A DNA stretch of 64,000 bases from contig VFFE01008529.1 in the NCBI GenBank assembly GCA_008921705.1, forward strand, positions 800,236-864,235, written 5' to 3'. Below, piece by piece: positions 56,301 to 61,141 of this stretch. The notes under the pieces are model-generated. The model saw only the letters and a program-made list of their open reading frames with translations. It ran no database searches and was not told the DNA's origin. A program made the position numbers and the translations under genes. Each line of letters opens with the position of its first letter. Position 1 is the first letter of the stretch. This DNA is from Burhinus oedicnemus. Taxonomy: Eukaryota; Chordata; Aves; Charadriiformes; Burhinidae.

Positions 56301-58567
56301 TGTCATATGAAGAAAGTTTGAAAGTGTTGAGTTTGTTGAGCGTAGAAAAGAGAAGCCTTGGGGGCATATTTCAATATCTAAAAGGTATTTATGGAGAAGT
56401 TGTCATATGAAGAAAGTTTGAAAGTGTTGAGTTTGTTGAGCGTAGAAAAGAGAAGCCTTGGGGGCATATTTCAATATCTAAAAGGTATTTATGGAGAAGC
56501 TGGAAGTGCTGTCTTCTCAAGGCTGCATGGTCACAGGACAAAAGGCTACAGGTAGGAGTTGCTTCAGGGTAAATTCTATCTGTATGCAAGCAAAAAAAAA
56601 AATTTAAAAAAAAAAAAAAATCTACCTTGTGGGTAGAATGGAAGACACCCAAATAGGCTGCCCAGAGAAGTGGTGGAATGTCGCTGTTCACGGCTTGGCT
56701 TTTCAAGGACCCTGGATAACCCCTGAGGCCCTGCTTTCAACAGAAGGTTTCACCAGATGTTTTCCAGAGGTCACTTCCAACCTAGATGATTCTGTGATTC
56801 TAAAATCAAAGCAGATTTTTGTAATAATGTAGGGATATACAGATGGCTCATGCTGTATGCATTTTAAGAAGTTATATATCTACTCTTTCTTGATTAGATG
56901 AAATCAGAGTAATAAGCAGGTGTTTTGGATTTGTATCATCACATAGAAAAGTTAATTTTTTTCTTAATCTTTTAAAATAATATCCATGTGGTACTCACAC
57001 CCATGAGCTAATGAAGAAGAAAAGAAAAATCTTTCCCAAATTTCAAAGTATGTTTCCTTTTTTTTTCTTCTTTTTCCCCAGAATAGGGTTCTTCTGAAAA
57101 GTTAGAGAAGTTAGGCAAAGAATTTAGGAAATAAATCTTTGAAAATGCTTTCTAGGTTCTTGAAACCTGACTTTAGTTGAAATTTTCAGAGAGCGATTAT
57201 CTGTAAAGTTCTTGCGAATGGAAGTTGTAAATGTCTGCTACGAAGCTGCTAGAACAGTAATAAAAAATTACAGAGACTGCCTGATTTATTTAAACATTTA
57301 AGAAATAATGGTAGACTATTTGACAAAAAAAGTCCTTGGTTCAGACGCAGCACTGAAGGCCACTCACTATTACAATTGGTGTATTTGAAATGGTTAAGTC
57401 ATCCCAGCCATACTTCTTCAGTACCCTTTTCTCTGCCCCCACTCCTAACTGTTTTGGAAGCCAGTGTTCAAATGAAGGTCCGTCATCCAGTTGCTTCCTC
57501 TTTGTTTCCATATGAATACTTTTCTGTGTAGAGACCTACATTGCTACCACCTTTCTGTTTCACATACACCGCTTCGTGAAATTTAATCGCTTCCAGTACC
57601 TTGTTCAGTCTAATGAGAAAAACGTGCATGTAGGCCATACCTATTCAGGCAAGACAAAGAATTAACAGAGACAGCAAGTTTCATTTGTGACTAGGTCTTA
57701 ATTCCTTTTATTCCCTGCAAGCCTTGGGGTTTTTTTCCTTTTACTTGTATTTACGGTTTTAGTAATCTGCACCTTTACTGAATGTTGGTCTCAAAATTTG
57801 CATATATTGAAGTAAATATCATTTGCTGTGCCGGAATCATTACTCTTGCTCCTCAGTTCTCTTCTGCCAGTTGGCAAAGAGGCAGTAAAAGGAGCTTGTC
57901 TAGAAGAACTGTCATGGGAGGAGCTGTGATTATTAGTCTTACTGTAGTCTCACTTTCAAGCAACTGAAAGATACATTGCATGCAGATATTAACGTTACAC
58001 ACAGTGTAGGAGAACTTTTTGCAAGGTTAATGTCCGAAATCCCATTTAGTAGACCTTGTTATTAGGTCTAAGCCCATGTGATGTGTTTTTATAAGAACAC
58101 TTACTTTCTCCTTTATAAACTCATGTTTCTGTCAGAGGGAGGTAACAATTTGAGTTTGCCTTTGGGTGTCTTTTTTTTTCTTCACATTCATGATTTTTAT
58201 TTTCTAGGAGATTAATTCTGATCAGGCTACACAAGGAAACAGCACTGAACGTGGGAAAAAACGAACAGCAACAGCATCTGGAACCGAGAATATTCATCAA
58301 AAACCAGAAGAAAAAAATGTAGATGAAACAGGACCATCACTCGCAGCAAAAACCAGGAGAGGGCGTCCACCCAAACCTGAACCTCAGGGTACCACTGCAA
58401 AAAATGAGGAAACAAACAAACCACCTGTCAGGGGAAGGAAAAGGGCAGCAGTCAGTCAAGAAAGTCCAGGGAGTTTAGAGGCAGGTAATGCCAAAGCACC
58501 AAAACAGCAAGACACAGCAAAAAAACCAGCAGCAGCAGCACAGAGACAAATTGATCTACAAAGGTAA
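14111..58567 (+). CDS. PDS5A: PDS5A, sister chromatid cohesion protein PDS5 homolog A (5'-partial, 25 exons placed, one internal block missing)
   Basis: PDS5 proteins are nuclear HEAT-repeat scaffolds that bind the RAD21 subunit of cohesin and recruit WAPL or sororin, so they both release and protect cohesin on chromatin. The joined exons read as one uninterrupted frame. PDS5A rather than PDS5B is indicated by stretches such as [46 protein letters not shown] and the C-terminal QRQIDLQR. Residues 47-114 and 219-1337 (numbering from remembered vertebrate PDS5A) are present. Residues 1-46 lie before the window, and 115-218 are missing at an assembly gap. HEAT repeats fill roughly residues 50-1100; from about 1115 the protein is low-complexity, Ser/Lys/Pro-rich and basic, with an AT-hook at 1269-1274. 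The strand, phases and total length (1187 + 46 + 104 = 1337) all agree. No frameshift or premature stop was seen in any exon. Confidence 0.97.
14403..14422. other. assembly gap (20 N), likely hiding PDS5A exons
   Basis: Twenty Ns follow a C-homopolymer (ACCCCCCCC-like) and lie 88 bases after the donor at 14315. A round 20-N run suggests a placeholder of unknown true length. The PDS5A residues expected next (115-218) are found nowhere between here and 18320. Confidence 0.85.
14423..18319 (+). other. PDS5A: PDS5A intronic sequence after the gap
   Basis: I scanned this stretch for remembered PDS5A segments (LKGLEDTKSPQF, LAWVKSYNICF, MHMLDLMSSI) in all + frames and found none. It contains poly-T and G/T tracts (14735-14770, 14969-14988, 16780-16815) and an A/C tract near 16411-16438. 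No other feature was seen. Confidence 0.75.
18320..18400 (+). CDS. PDS5A: PDS5A coding exon, residues 219-245
   Basis: 81 nt, phase 0/0, acceptor TTATTTCAG after an ATT-rich run, donor AAT|GTATGT. It encodes 27 residues [11 protein letters not shown] to IEPCIAN, part of the N-terminal HEAT repeats. Confidence 0.96.
18401..19872 (+). other. PDS5A: PDS5A intron, nothing recognised
   Basis: 1.47 kb of AT-rich sequence without a recognisable repeat, RNA gene or conserved reading frame. Confidence 0.8.
19873..20013 (+). CDS. PDS5A: PDS5A coding exon, residues 246-292
   Basis: 141 nt, phase 0/0, acceptor TATTCTAG, donor AAG|GTAGGT. It encodes 47 residues [10 protein letters not shown] to PQLEFKLK, with the helical [12 protein letters not shown] typical of PDS5 HEAT repeats. 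Confidence 0.97.
20014..21059 (+). other. PDS5A: PDS5A intron, nothing recognised
   Basis: 1.05 kb. A short TTTGGGGTTTTTTT tract occurs near 20515. No other feature seen. Confidence 0.8.
21060..21175 (+). CDS. PDS5A: PDS5A coding exon, residues 293-331
   Basis: 116 nt, starts in phase 0 and ends with two bases of the Arg-331 codon (CG|GTAAGA). It encodes [16 protein letters not shown] to LWQCFLG. The PDS5A-type [13 protein letters not shown] is present. Confidence 0.97.
21176..21960 (+). other. PDS5A: PDS5A intron with (TA)n/(CA)n microsatellite
   Basis: 785 bp. It contains a dinucleotide repeat at 21631-21662; nothing else was seen. Confidence 0.8.
21631..21662. repeat. (TA)9 followed by CA-rich microsatellite
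   Basis: Nine TA units (21631-21648) pass into GACACGCACACACA. Simple repeat inside a PDS5A intron. Confidence 0.95.
21961..22055 (+). CDS. PDS5A: PDS5A coding exon, residues 331-363
   Basis: 95 nt, begins with the last base of Arg-331 and ends with the first base of Glu-363 (ACT G|GTGAGA). It encodes [19 protein letters not shown] to LAKDLT, a strongly conserved HEAT helix pair. Confidence 0.97.
22056..22926 (+). other. PDS5A: PDS5A intron, nothing recognised
   Basis: 871 bp of AT-rich sequence with no recognisable element. Confidence 0.8.
22927..23072 (+). CDS. PDS5A: PDS5A coding exon, residues 363-411
   Basis: 146 nt, ends in phase 0 (CGG|GTAAGG). It encodes [19 protein letters not shown] to RERTLDKR. 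The exon has a conserved [13 protein letters not shown] motif shared with PDS5B, and PDS5A-type [19 protein letters not shown]. Confidence 0.97.
23305..25470 (-). mobile_element. ancient CR1-type LINE, antisense, heavily decayed
   Basis: Read on the + strand this follows the antisense of an old CR1 consensus from 3' end toward 5' as I remember it. The marks are a GGCCAAAGGTCC-like 3' motif at 23325, ATGACCAGACTTGGCC and CATTCAAGGTGTG at 23781-23817, the region antisense to the reverse-transcriptase core around 24110-24250, and the block near 24800-25080. Collinearity over more than 1.7 kb is the main evidence. Many stops and indels leave no coding capacity. The left end is clearer than the right end, which is approximate. 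Confidence 0.72.
26494..26535. repeat. A/C-only low-complexity tract
   Basis: Runs of A interrupted by C blocks, ending ACCCACCACCACC. It is the complement type of the G/T tracts that are more common on this strand. Confidence 0.9.
29115..29266 (+). CDS. PDS5A: PDS5A coding exon, residues 412-462
   Basis: 152 nt, starts in phase 0 with TGG (Trp-412) after CCCCCTCAAG and ends with AA of Lys-462 before GTGAGT. It encodes [18 protein letters not shown] to IYYQNSIDD. The [12 protein letters not shown] motif is nearly invariant in PDS5 proteins. Confidence 0.97.
29267..32663 (+). other. PDS5A: PDS5A intron, 3.4 kb
   Basis: Apart from a poly-T run at about 30158-30174 and a T run near 30630, I recognise no repeat, RNA gene or coding block here. 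Confidence 0.75.
32664..32777 (+). CDS. PDS5A: PDS5A coding exon, residues 462-500
   Basis: 114 nt, acceptor TTTTCCTGCAG, donor CAA|GTGAGT. It encodes [20 protein letters not shown] to [10 protein letters not shown], matching the PDS5A form ([23 protein letters not shown]). Confidence 0.97.
32778..33424 (+). other. PDS5A: PDS5A intron, nothing recognised
   Basis: 647 bp, AT-rich; no element seen. Confidence 0.8.
33425..33506 (+). CDS. PDS5A: PDS5A coding exon, residues 500-527
   Basis: 82 nt, acceptor TTTTGCAG. It encodes [20 protein letters not shown] to HKQPT. The donor ACT|GTACGG is weak: no G at the last exon base and C at +4. Reading through it would add VRF and stop. Confidence 0.96.
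33507..34269 (+). other. PDS5A: PDS5A intron, nothing recognised
   Basis: 763 bp with a G/T tract near 33941-33987. No other feature. Confidence 0.8.
34270..34318 (+). CDS. PDS5A: PDS5A small coding exon, residues 528-544
   Basis: 49 nt, acceptor TTGTCCTCAG, donor GCA A|GTAAGT. It encodes [16 protein letters not shown]. Human PDS5A, as I remember it, has SEANCSAMFGK here, so this is a small lineage difference. Confidence 0.95.
34438..34577 (+). CDS. PDS5A: PDS5A coding exon, residues 544-590
   Basis: 140 nt, acceptor AATCATACAG, donor GTG|GTAAGG. It encodes [20 protein letters not shown] to the cysteine-containing [13 protein letters not shown], a conserved turn in both PDS5 paralogues. Confidence 0.97.
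34578..36089 (+). other. PDS5A: PDS5A intron, 1.5 kb
   Basis: A short CT-rich run is at 34997-35019. Nothing else was recognised. Confidence 0.8.
36090..36205 (+). CDS. PDS5A: PDS5A coding exon, residues 591-629
   Basis: 116 nt, acceptor TTCTTGTAG, donor TTAG|GTAAGT. It encodes [20 protein letters not shown] to HIDSEAI, with the conserved [12 protein letters not shown] and [11 protein letters not shown] segments. Confidence 0.97.
36222..36241. other. assembly gap (20 N) within an intron
   Basis: Twenty Ns next to a T run. Exons on both sides join in phase (AG|T, Ser-629), so the gap is harmless to the protein. Confidence 0.95.
36709..36780. repeat. A/C-only low-complexity tract
   Basis: A run of A passes into mixed A/C sequence about 70 bases long. 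Confidence 0.9.
36926..37031 (+). CDS. PDS5A: PDS5A coding exon, residues 629-664
   Basis: 106 nt, acceptor CTTATTTCAG, donor AAG|GTAATC. It encodes [20 protein letters not shown] to AGLELLK. The acidic TADDEEEG loop is conserved in the family; [15 protein letters not shown] is PDS5A-like. Confidence 0.97.
37032..38533 (+). other. PDS5A: PDS5A intron, 1.5 kb, nothing recognised
   Basis: AT-rich; no repeat family or RNA gene identified. Confidence 0.8.
38534..38694 (+). CDS. PDS5A: PDS5A coding exon, residues 665-718
   Basis: 161 nt, acceptor TATCTGCAG, donor TC|GTGAGT. It encodes [20 protein letters not shown] to TDLPQIR. The [25 protein letters not shown] stretch marks PDS5A over PDS5B. 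Confidence 0.97.
38695..41389 (+). other. PDS5A: PDS5A intron, 2.7 kb, with a coding-looking block
   Basis: Mostly AT-rich. It contains a GC-richer open block at 40694-40942 (separate entry) and a 20-bp-period short duplication (CATGTAAACATGT at 40140-40152 and 40160-40172). Confidence 0.8.
40694..40942 (+). other. coding-looking orphan block in a PDS5A intron
   Basis: An open frame of 82 codons is preceded directly by an acceptor-like TTTTGTCTTCTCGTGACAG and contains a possible donor GG|GTATAC at 40930. Composition is richer in G/C and in C/G third positions than the surrounding intron, and it lacks low-complexity sequence. I do not recognise the predicted peptide ([14 protein letters not shown] to IDFGGFKCK). 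Joined to the upstream PDS5A exon in its phase (TC|...), it would read [12 protein letters not shown] and then stop, so as a PDS5A exon it would act as a poison exon. It could also be an unrecognised retroposed fragment or chance. Confidence 0.35.
41390..41513 (+). CDS. PDS5A: PDS5A coding exon, residues 718-759
   Basis: 124 nt, acceptor ATGTTCGCAG, donor GAG|GTATGT. It encodes [20 protein letters not shown] to VQLAQIFE. The [29 protein letters not shown] segment is PDS5A-specific relative to PDS5B's version. Confidence 0.97.
41514..42687 (+). other. PDS5A: PDS5A intron with long 3' polypyrimidine tract
   Basis: 1.17 kb. It ends in an uninterrupted T/C tract of about 40 bases (42646-42685) before CAG. 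Nothing else seen. Confidence 0.85.
42688..42846 (+). CDS. PDS5A: PDS5A coding exon, residues 760-812
   Basis: 159 nt, phase 0/0, donor AGG|GTAAGA. It encodes [20 protein letters not shown] to KDLLMNDR, including the conserved [27 protein letters not shown] helix. Confidence 0.97.
43097..43165 (+). CDS. PDS5A: PDS5A small coding exon, residues 813-835
   Basis: 69 nt, phase 0/0, acceptor TTTCTGTAG, donor AAG|GTGAAT. It encodes [16 protein letters not shown] to [12 protein letters not shown] is PDS5A-type where PDS5B has a differing basic linker. Confidence 0.96.
43166..43823 (+). other. PDS5A: PDS5A intron, nothing recognised
   Basis: 658 bp without a recognisable element. Confidence 0.8.
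43824..43960 (+). CDS. PDS5A: PDS5A coding exon, residues 836-881
   Basis: 137 nt, acceptor TTTGATAG, donor TCAG|GTCAGA. It encodes [20 protein letters not shown] to LTEQKRI. The [10 protein letters not shown] motif is shared by both paralogues. Confidence 0.97.
43961..44684 (+). other. PDS5A: PDS5A intron, nothing recognised
   Basis: 724 bp; a short G/T tract precedes the acceptor. No other feature. Confidence 0.8.
44685..44808 (+). CDS. PDS5A: PDS5A coding exon, residues 881-922
   Basis: 124 nt, acceptor TTTGTATAG, donor AAT|GTAAGT. It encodes [20 protein letters not shown] to QLCALVIN, near-invariant in vertebrates. Confidence 0.97.
45018..45045. repeat. 28-T homopolymer upstream of an acceptor
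   Basis: An uninterrupted T run 50 bases before the exon at 45096. Length is likely to vary or be miscalled. Confidence 0.9.
45096..45300 (+). CDS. PDS5A: PDS5A coding exon, residues 923-991
   Basis: 205 nt, the longest internal coding exon. Acceptor GTTACTATAG, donor AAC G|GTTAGT. It encodes [20 protein letters not shown] to [25 protein letters not shown] is conserved across PDS5 proteins; KQNPMA(N/T) is PDS5A-type. Confidence 0.97.
45301..45808 (+). other. PDS5A: PDS5A intron, nothing recognised
   Basis: 508 bp, AT-rich. Confidence 0.8.
45809..45923 (+). CDS. PDS5A: PDS5A coding exon, residues 991-1029
   Basis: 115 nt, acceptor TTATTGTAG, donor GA|GTAAGT. It encodes [20 protein letters not shown] to QLRDVK. 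The family-typical LLPEYVVPY and LLAHDPD are present. Confidence 0.97.
45924..49024 (+). other. PDS5A: PDS5A intron, 3.1 kb, nothing firmly recognised
   Basis: Several modest open frames occur (for example 46236-46529) but none resembles a protein I know, and none has coding-like composition. No repeat family identified. Confidence 0.7.
49025..49157 (+). CDS. PDS5A: PDS5A coding exon, residues 1029-1073
   Basis: 133 nt, acceptor GGCTTTTTAG, donor GAA|GTAAGA. It encodes [20 protein letters not shown] to DEPKANE. This is the end of the HEAT array; remembered human sequence has DESKTNE here. Confidence 0.97.
49158..49796 (+). other. PDS5A: PDS5A intron, nothing recognised
   Basis: 639 bp; ends with a clear polypyrimidine tract TTTTCTTTTTTTTCTTCAG. 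Confidence 0.8.
49797..49916 (+). CDS. PDS5A: PDS5A coding exon, residues 1074-1113
   Basis: 120 nt, phase 0/0, donor AAG|GTAAAT. It encodes [20 protein letters not shown] to KFFTQPEK. KDPVLPxKFFTQP is shared with PDS5B. Confidence 0.97.
49917..51098 (+). other. PDS5A: PDS5A intron with (TA)n and A/C tract
   Basis: 1.18 kb. The (TA)n then A/C-rich tract at 50982-51046 is the only feature I see. Confidence 0.8.
50982..51046. repeat. (TA)n followed by A/C-only tract
   Basis: Short TA repeats lead into AAAAAAAACC and (AAAC)n-like sequence ending ACCCC. Confidence 0.9.
51099..51161 (+). CDS. PDS5A: PDS5A small coding exon, residues 1114-1134
   Basis: 63 nt, phase 0/0, acceptor TTTTTTTATACAG, donor AAG|GTACTG. 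It encodes 21 residues from [10 protein letters not shown] to LLLTGK, at the junction of the HEAT domain and the disordered tail. Remembered human has CNDKNYIS-like sequence at the same place. Confidence 0.95.
51162..53885 (+). other. PDS5A: PDS5A intron, 2.7 kb, with old CR1 3' end
   Basis: Contains a decayed antisense CR1 3' segment (about 52590-53000). The remainder is AT-rich with no gene seen. Confidence 0.78.
52590..53000 (-). mobile_element. ancient CR1-type LINE 3' fragment, antisense
   Basis: The + strand begins with ACTCAGACCAACGGTCC at 52621, antisense to the 3' end of old CR1 elements. It continues through the typical CTTGTGGCAGTAGGTGCCA and GCAGAAGCACTTTCTTTTC stretches. It is the same family type as the 23.3 kb element but a separate, shorter insertion. 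Ends are approximate. Confidence 0.65.
53886..54031 (+). CDS. PDS5A: PDS5A coding exon, residues 1135-1183
   Basis: 146 nt, acceptor TTTTCTTTTAG, donor AAG|GTAAAA. It encodes [20 protein letters not shown] to [11 protein letters not shown], the start of the disordered C-terminal tail (Ser/Thr/Pro-rich). LGAVNKPLS-like sequence is shared with PDS5B. Confidence 0.95.
54032..55285 (+). other. PDS5A: PDS5A intron with long G/T tract
   Basis: 1.25 kb. A T/G-only tract is at about 54208-54268. No other feature recognised. Confidence 0.8.
54208..54268. repeat. G/T-only low-complexity tract
   Basis: About 60 bases of T with short G blocks, ending in a long T run. Confidence 0.9.
55286..55391 (+). 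CDS. PDS5A: PDS5A coding exon, residues 1183-1218
   Basis: 106 nt, acceptor ATGCTACCAG, donor AAG|GTATGT. It encodes [20 protein letters not shown] to [19 protein letters not shown] is PDS5A-specific as I remember the paralogues. Confidence 0.95.
55919..56806 (+). mobile_element. CR1 LINE 3' fragment, sense, 5'-truncated
   Basis: Recognisable CR1 landmarks run in order: TTTAACAAAGGTAAATGTGA with GTCCTGCAC (start), CTGGGCTGCATCAGCAAGAG (56119), CACCTGGAACACTGTGTCCAG (56190), GAGGGCCAACAAGATGAT (56267), GAAAAGAGAAGCC, then AGAAGTGGTGGAATG and the end CACTTCCAACCTAGATGATTCTGTGATTCT. The end has the CR1-style short ATTCTRTGR unit instead of poly(A). It carries an exact internal 100-bp tandem duplication and an A-rich insertion near 56586-56620. 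No open reading frame survives. Confidence 0.9.
56292..56491. repeat. perfect 100-bp tandem duplication inside CR1
   Basis: Bases 56292-56391 are repeated exactly at 56392-56491, followed by eight more bases of the unit. I see no mismatch between the copies. Confidence 0.97.
58208..58567 (+). CDS. PDS5A: PDS5A last coding exon of the usual form, residues 1219-1337 and stop
   Basis: Acceptor TTTATTTTCTAG; 119 codons then TAA at 58565-58567. It encodes the Lys/Glu/Pro-rich tail from [10 protein letters not shown] to AQRQIDLQR, the remembered vertebrate PDS5A terminus. RRGRPPKPE (AT-hook core RGRPPK at residues 1269-1274) and RGRKRAAV are likely DNA-binding or nuclear-localisation segments. A consensus splice donor begins at 58564 and includes the stop codon. 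Confidence 0.96.
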   Translation, partial: EINSDQATQGNSTERGKKRTATASGTENIHQKPEEKNVDETGPSLAAKTRRGRPPKPEPQGTTAKNEETNKPPVRGRKRAAVSQESPGSLEAGNAKAPKQQDTAKKPAAAAQRQIDLQR

Positions 58568-58569
58568 AA
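58562..58569 (+). other. PDS5A: splice donor overlapping the usual PDS5A stop codon
   Basis: The bases AGGTAAAA form AG|GTAAAA. Unspliced, the last codon is AGG (Arg) followed by TAA. Spliced, AG is completed by the A at 59644 to AGA (Arg), and translation continues. Confidence 0.75.
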
Positions 58570-59643
58570 ATAAATAAATACATGGGTGGGGTGGGCCTTT
58601 CCTATCTCAAGACAGACCCTGAATTTATAATTATAACAGATCTAGCATAGTTAAAGGCACAACTAAACCACAATGATTTATAAACACCATGGTCCAACAC
58701 ACGTTGTGTTGTGTTCTGTAAGTACCAGGGCAGCTGGAATTGGAGAATTGGAGAAAGAAATTTGTTTGGTCAGAACAGGATAATCTAACTTGTTTTCACC
58801 AAATTGTATTTTTTCTGTTGCATCCTGGTTCCACTCACTAGCATTGCTATGTAAAAAAACTAAAAATTGAGTGTTTCAGTGCATTCATTAATGCCAGGTA
58901 CACAGGAATTCAAGTGCTGTGCTCTACTGTGTTCATTGATAACAAAGGCTTGAAAACCAACCTTCTTTAATGAACAGAATTGTAATTCTAACTTTAATTA
59001 TTTTCTGATATTTTGGGTCTGTGCTTGTTTGATATTAACAGTATTTTAATATGTATTTTAAGTAAATCAGAGGCAGAACTTGGAACTGTGTAAACTACAA
59101 AACAGCTCTTGGATGATAATTTATTTTTCTATATCCTAGTGTTGAAATATGTTGATTTGATTTCTAATATAAACAAACCACAAATGTGCATAAACACTGA
59201 GAAATTTGTTTAGCTGAATCTGATACAGTAATAGTTTTAATGCAAAAGTGTCAAAGGTTGTAGAGCAATAAGATAAGGTCAGCAAACCAGTGTGCTGGAA
59301 GAAATCACAAATTAATCTAAAGGATGAAAGAATCATTGGAATGGTTTCTTGCTAGAGTTTTTGTAAATTGAAGATCTTGCAGAGAACCTCGATCAAAAAG
59401 AATTACCTTTTCCTCTCTCAGCAAGGCTCATACACTAGTAAATTGTTCAGTGTTTCAAGAGAGTGATATTTATGTACAGCCTTGCAGTGCTTGGTTTATA
59501 CATCAAATTTCGTTAAGTCTTCATAACAAATCGCACTATCCATAGCCTTTAAAAAGCCACTTGTATCAGATAGCTTCTTTAAAATATGTAATACCTTAGT
59601 GTTTCTTGGAAAAAAACCACCGAAACTTGTTAACATTTTTCAG

Positions 59644-59794
59644 AAGCCAGGTGCTTGGAAGTGATGGAGATTCACTGTTGGAGATAGACTCAAGTCCAGA
59701 ATATTCCCAAAATGCAATGGATCTTTTTAAGGCCTGTGGGAGCAGCCAGGAAGATACTGAGGATACAGAGATAGCAGAGGGAGGCTTCCTTAAG
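59644..59794 (+). CDS. PDS5A: PDS5A alternative penultimate exon (acidic tail)
   Basis: 151 nt, acceptor AACATTTTTCAG, donor AAG|GTGTAG. Joined to 58563 it continues the PDS5A frame: Arg completed, then 50 residues from SQVLGSDGDSLLEIDSSPEY through MDLFKACGSSQEDTEDTEIA to GGFLK. The open frame, both splice sites and the matching phase are read directly. The MDLF...acidic cluster resembles the VDVF...EEETEEEE stretch near the C-terminus of PDS5B as I remember it. Expression is not shown by the sequence. Confidence 0.68.
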
Positions 59795-60379
59795 GTGTAG
59801 CAGGCATCTTATATAGGACAATTCTATGTGTTTTATTGTAGCTTATACAGCAAGAAATCAAAGAAATTTGTCTGTCTTCTAGAAAAATGTATGTTAAAAT
59901 AGCTGTGTCTGATAGGTTTTTTTACTTCTAAGTAGAAATGTACGAGCTACTGTAAATATTTGAAAAACACTTGAAATAGTGCTTGTTCTTAAGTAAGACA
60001 GGCTATTTTTAGGAGCCTGTATAATTAAATACAATTAATTAGAACAAGTTACCATTCTTATTCTCTCTCATCCAGTGAAAGCTATGGATAAATGTATTTC
60101 TGCTTATGCTGAAAAAACATTACTCACTTATGGAATTAATATTATTCTACTTGTGTATTTCCAAGTTTATCAGGAAGTTGTGATACACAATAAGGAAATT
60201 TAGTTATATTAATTAATTATGTAATCGTTAAGATGTTACAAGATGGAGTTGGAAGAATCACAGTATAAAGAGTGTAAAAGCTAAAATGTAAACGAAATAG
60301 GTAGTATTTTGATTCAGAATCAATTGCAATTTCTGTGTCTTTACGATTAACTTTTATTTCCTTTTCTCCCCCCAAAAAG

Positions 60380-60415
60380 GTAAAAAGAAAACTTGCTCGA
60401 AAAGGGAGGAAATGA
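60380..60415 (+). CDS. PDS5A: PDS5A alternative terminal exon (basic end) with TGA stop
   Basis: Follows TTTCCTTTTCTCCCCCCCAAAAAG as acceptor. In the phase set by the previous exon it encodes VKRKLARKGRK and TGA (60413-60415). The basic run parallels NVRRRSAKRERR at the end of PDS5B. The acceptor AG sits after an A run, which is less usual, so the exact start is a little uncertain. The alternative full protein would be 1398 residues. Confidence 0.62.
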   Translation, partial: VKRKLARKGRK

Positions 60416-61135
60416 AGGCCAAATAAAGGCATGCTCCAAGCTTCTGCAAAAACTAGGATTCAGAAATTTCCTGTACAGGAACTGAAATTACTTCAAAACA
60501 CACAGCTTTCAGCTCTGAAACCAGAAGGAAAACTATGCTTCCCTTTCACATGAAATTAATCCTTCTCAATGGAAATGTAAAGCAGAAACTCTTGAGAAAG
60601 AGGCTAAAAGCATCTGTACTTATTTCCCCAGAGACTTTTTTTATGAAAAGTCAATAATTAAGCAAATTGCTTAACACTTGGTTCCAGTTCCTGCATTCTG
60701 GAGTTTAAAAGTGTATTTACACCATTAATTTTCATGCTGCATTTTTTTTTTAAAGAAAGTCAGAGGAGGTCCTTACACTGACATTGAAAATTCATGATCC
60801 TAGAGCCAGGTATTCCCATGTTTCACAGAAAAGTAGAAGTCTACTGAATGGATTTTAAACAAGACTAGAGGAAAAAAAAAATAACAAAAAAATTTTTTTG
60901 CTTTACTTTTGGAGACTGTTTTATGTATAATTCTTTCTGCCTGCCTACTTTTCTGCAAAAATAAGATGTACAGATTTCAGTTCCCTGCTATGAAAAGTCA
61001 TGTGGTGGCAATTTTATAAATGTTGCTTTCTGATTTTTATCAGAGTGGGAAAGTAATCACTTAAAATTATTATTAATTCGCAAGTAGACATTTCATTTTT
61101 TAATTTTCCCTCCATTTTAGTTTAATATAATTTGC

Positions 61136-61141
61136 AATAAA
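61136..61141 (+). terminator. PDS5A: proximal poly(A) signal AATAAA
   Basis: AATAAA followed within 20 bases by TGATGTTTGTTTT, a GT-rich downstream element. It would give a 3' UTR about 0.4 kb shorter. Confidence 0.5.

Larger units (their letters stand above)
55392..58207 (+). other. PDS5A: PDS5A intron, 2.8 kb, with sense CR1
   Basis: A CR1 3' segment fills 55919-56806. The rest is AT-rich with nothing recognised. Confidence 0.8.
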
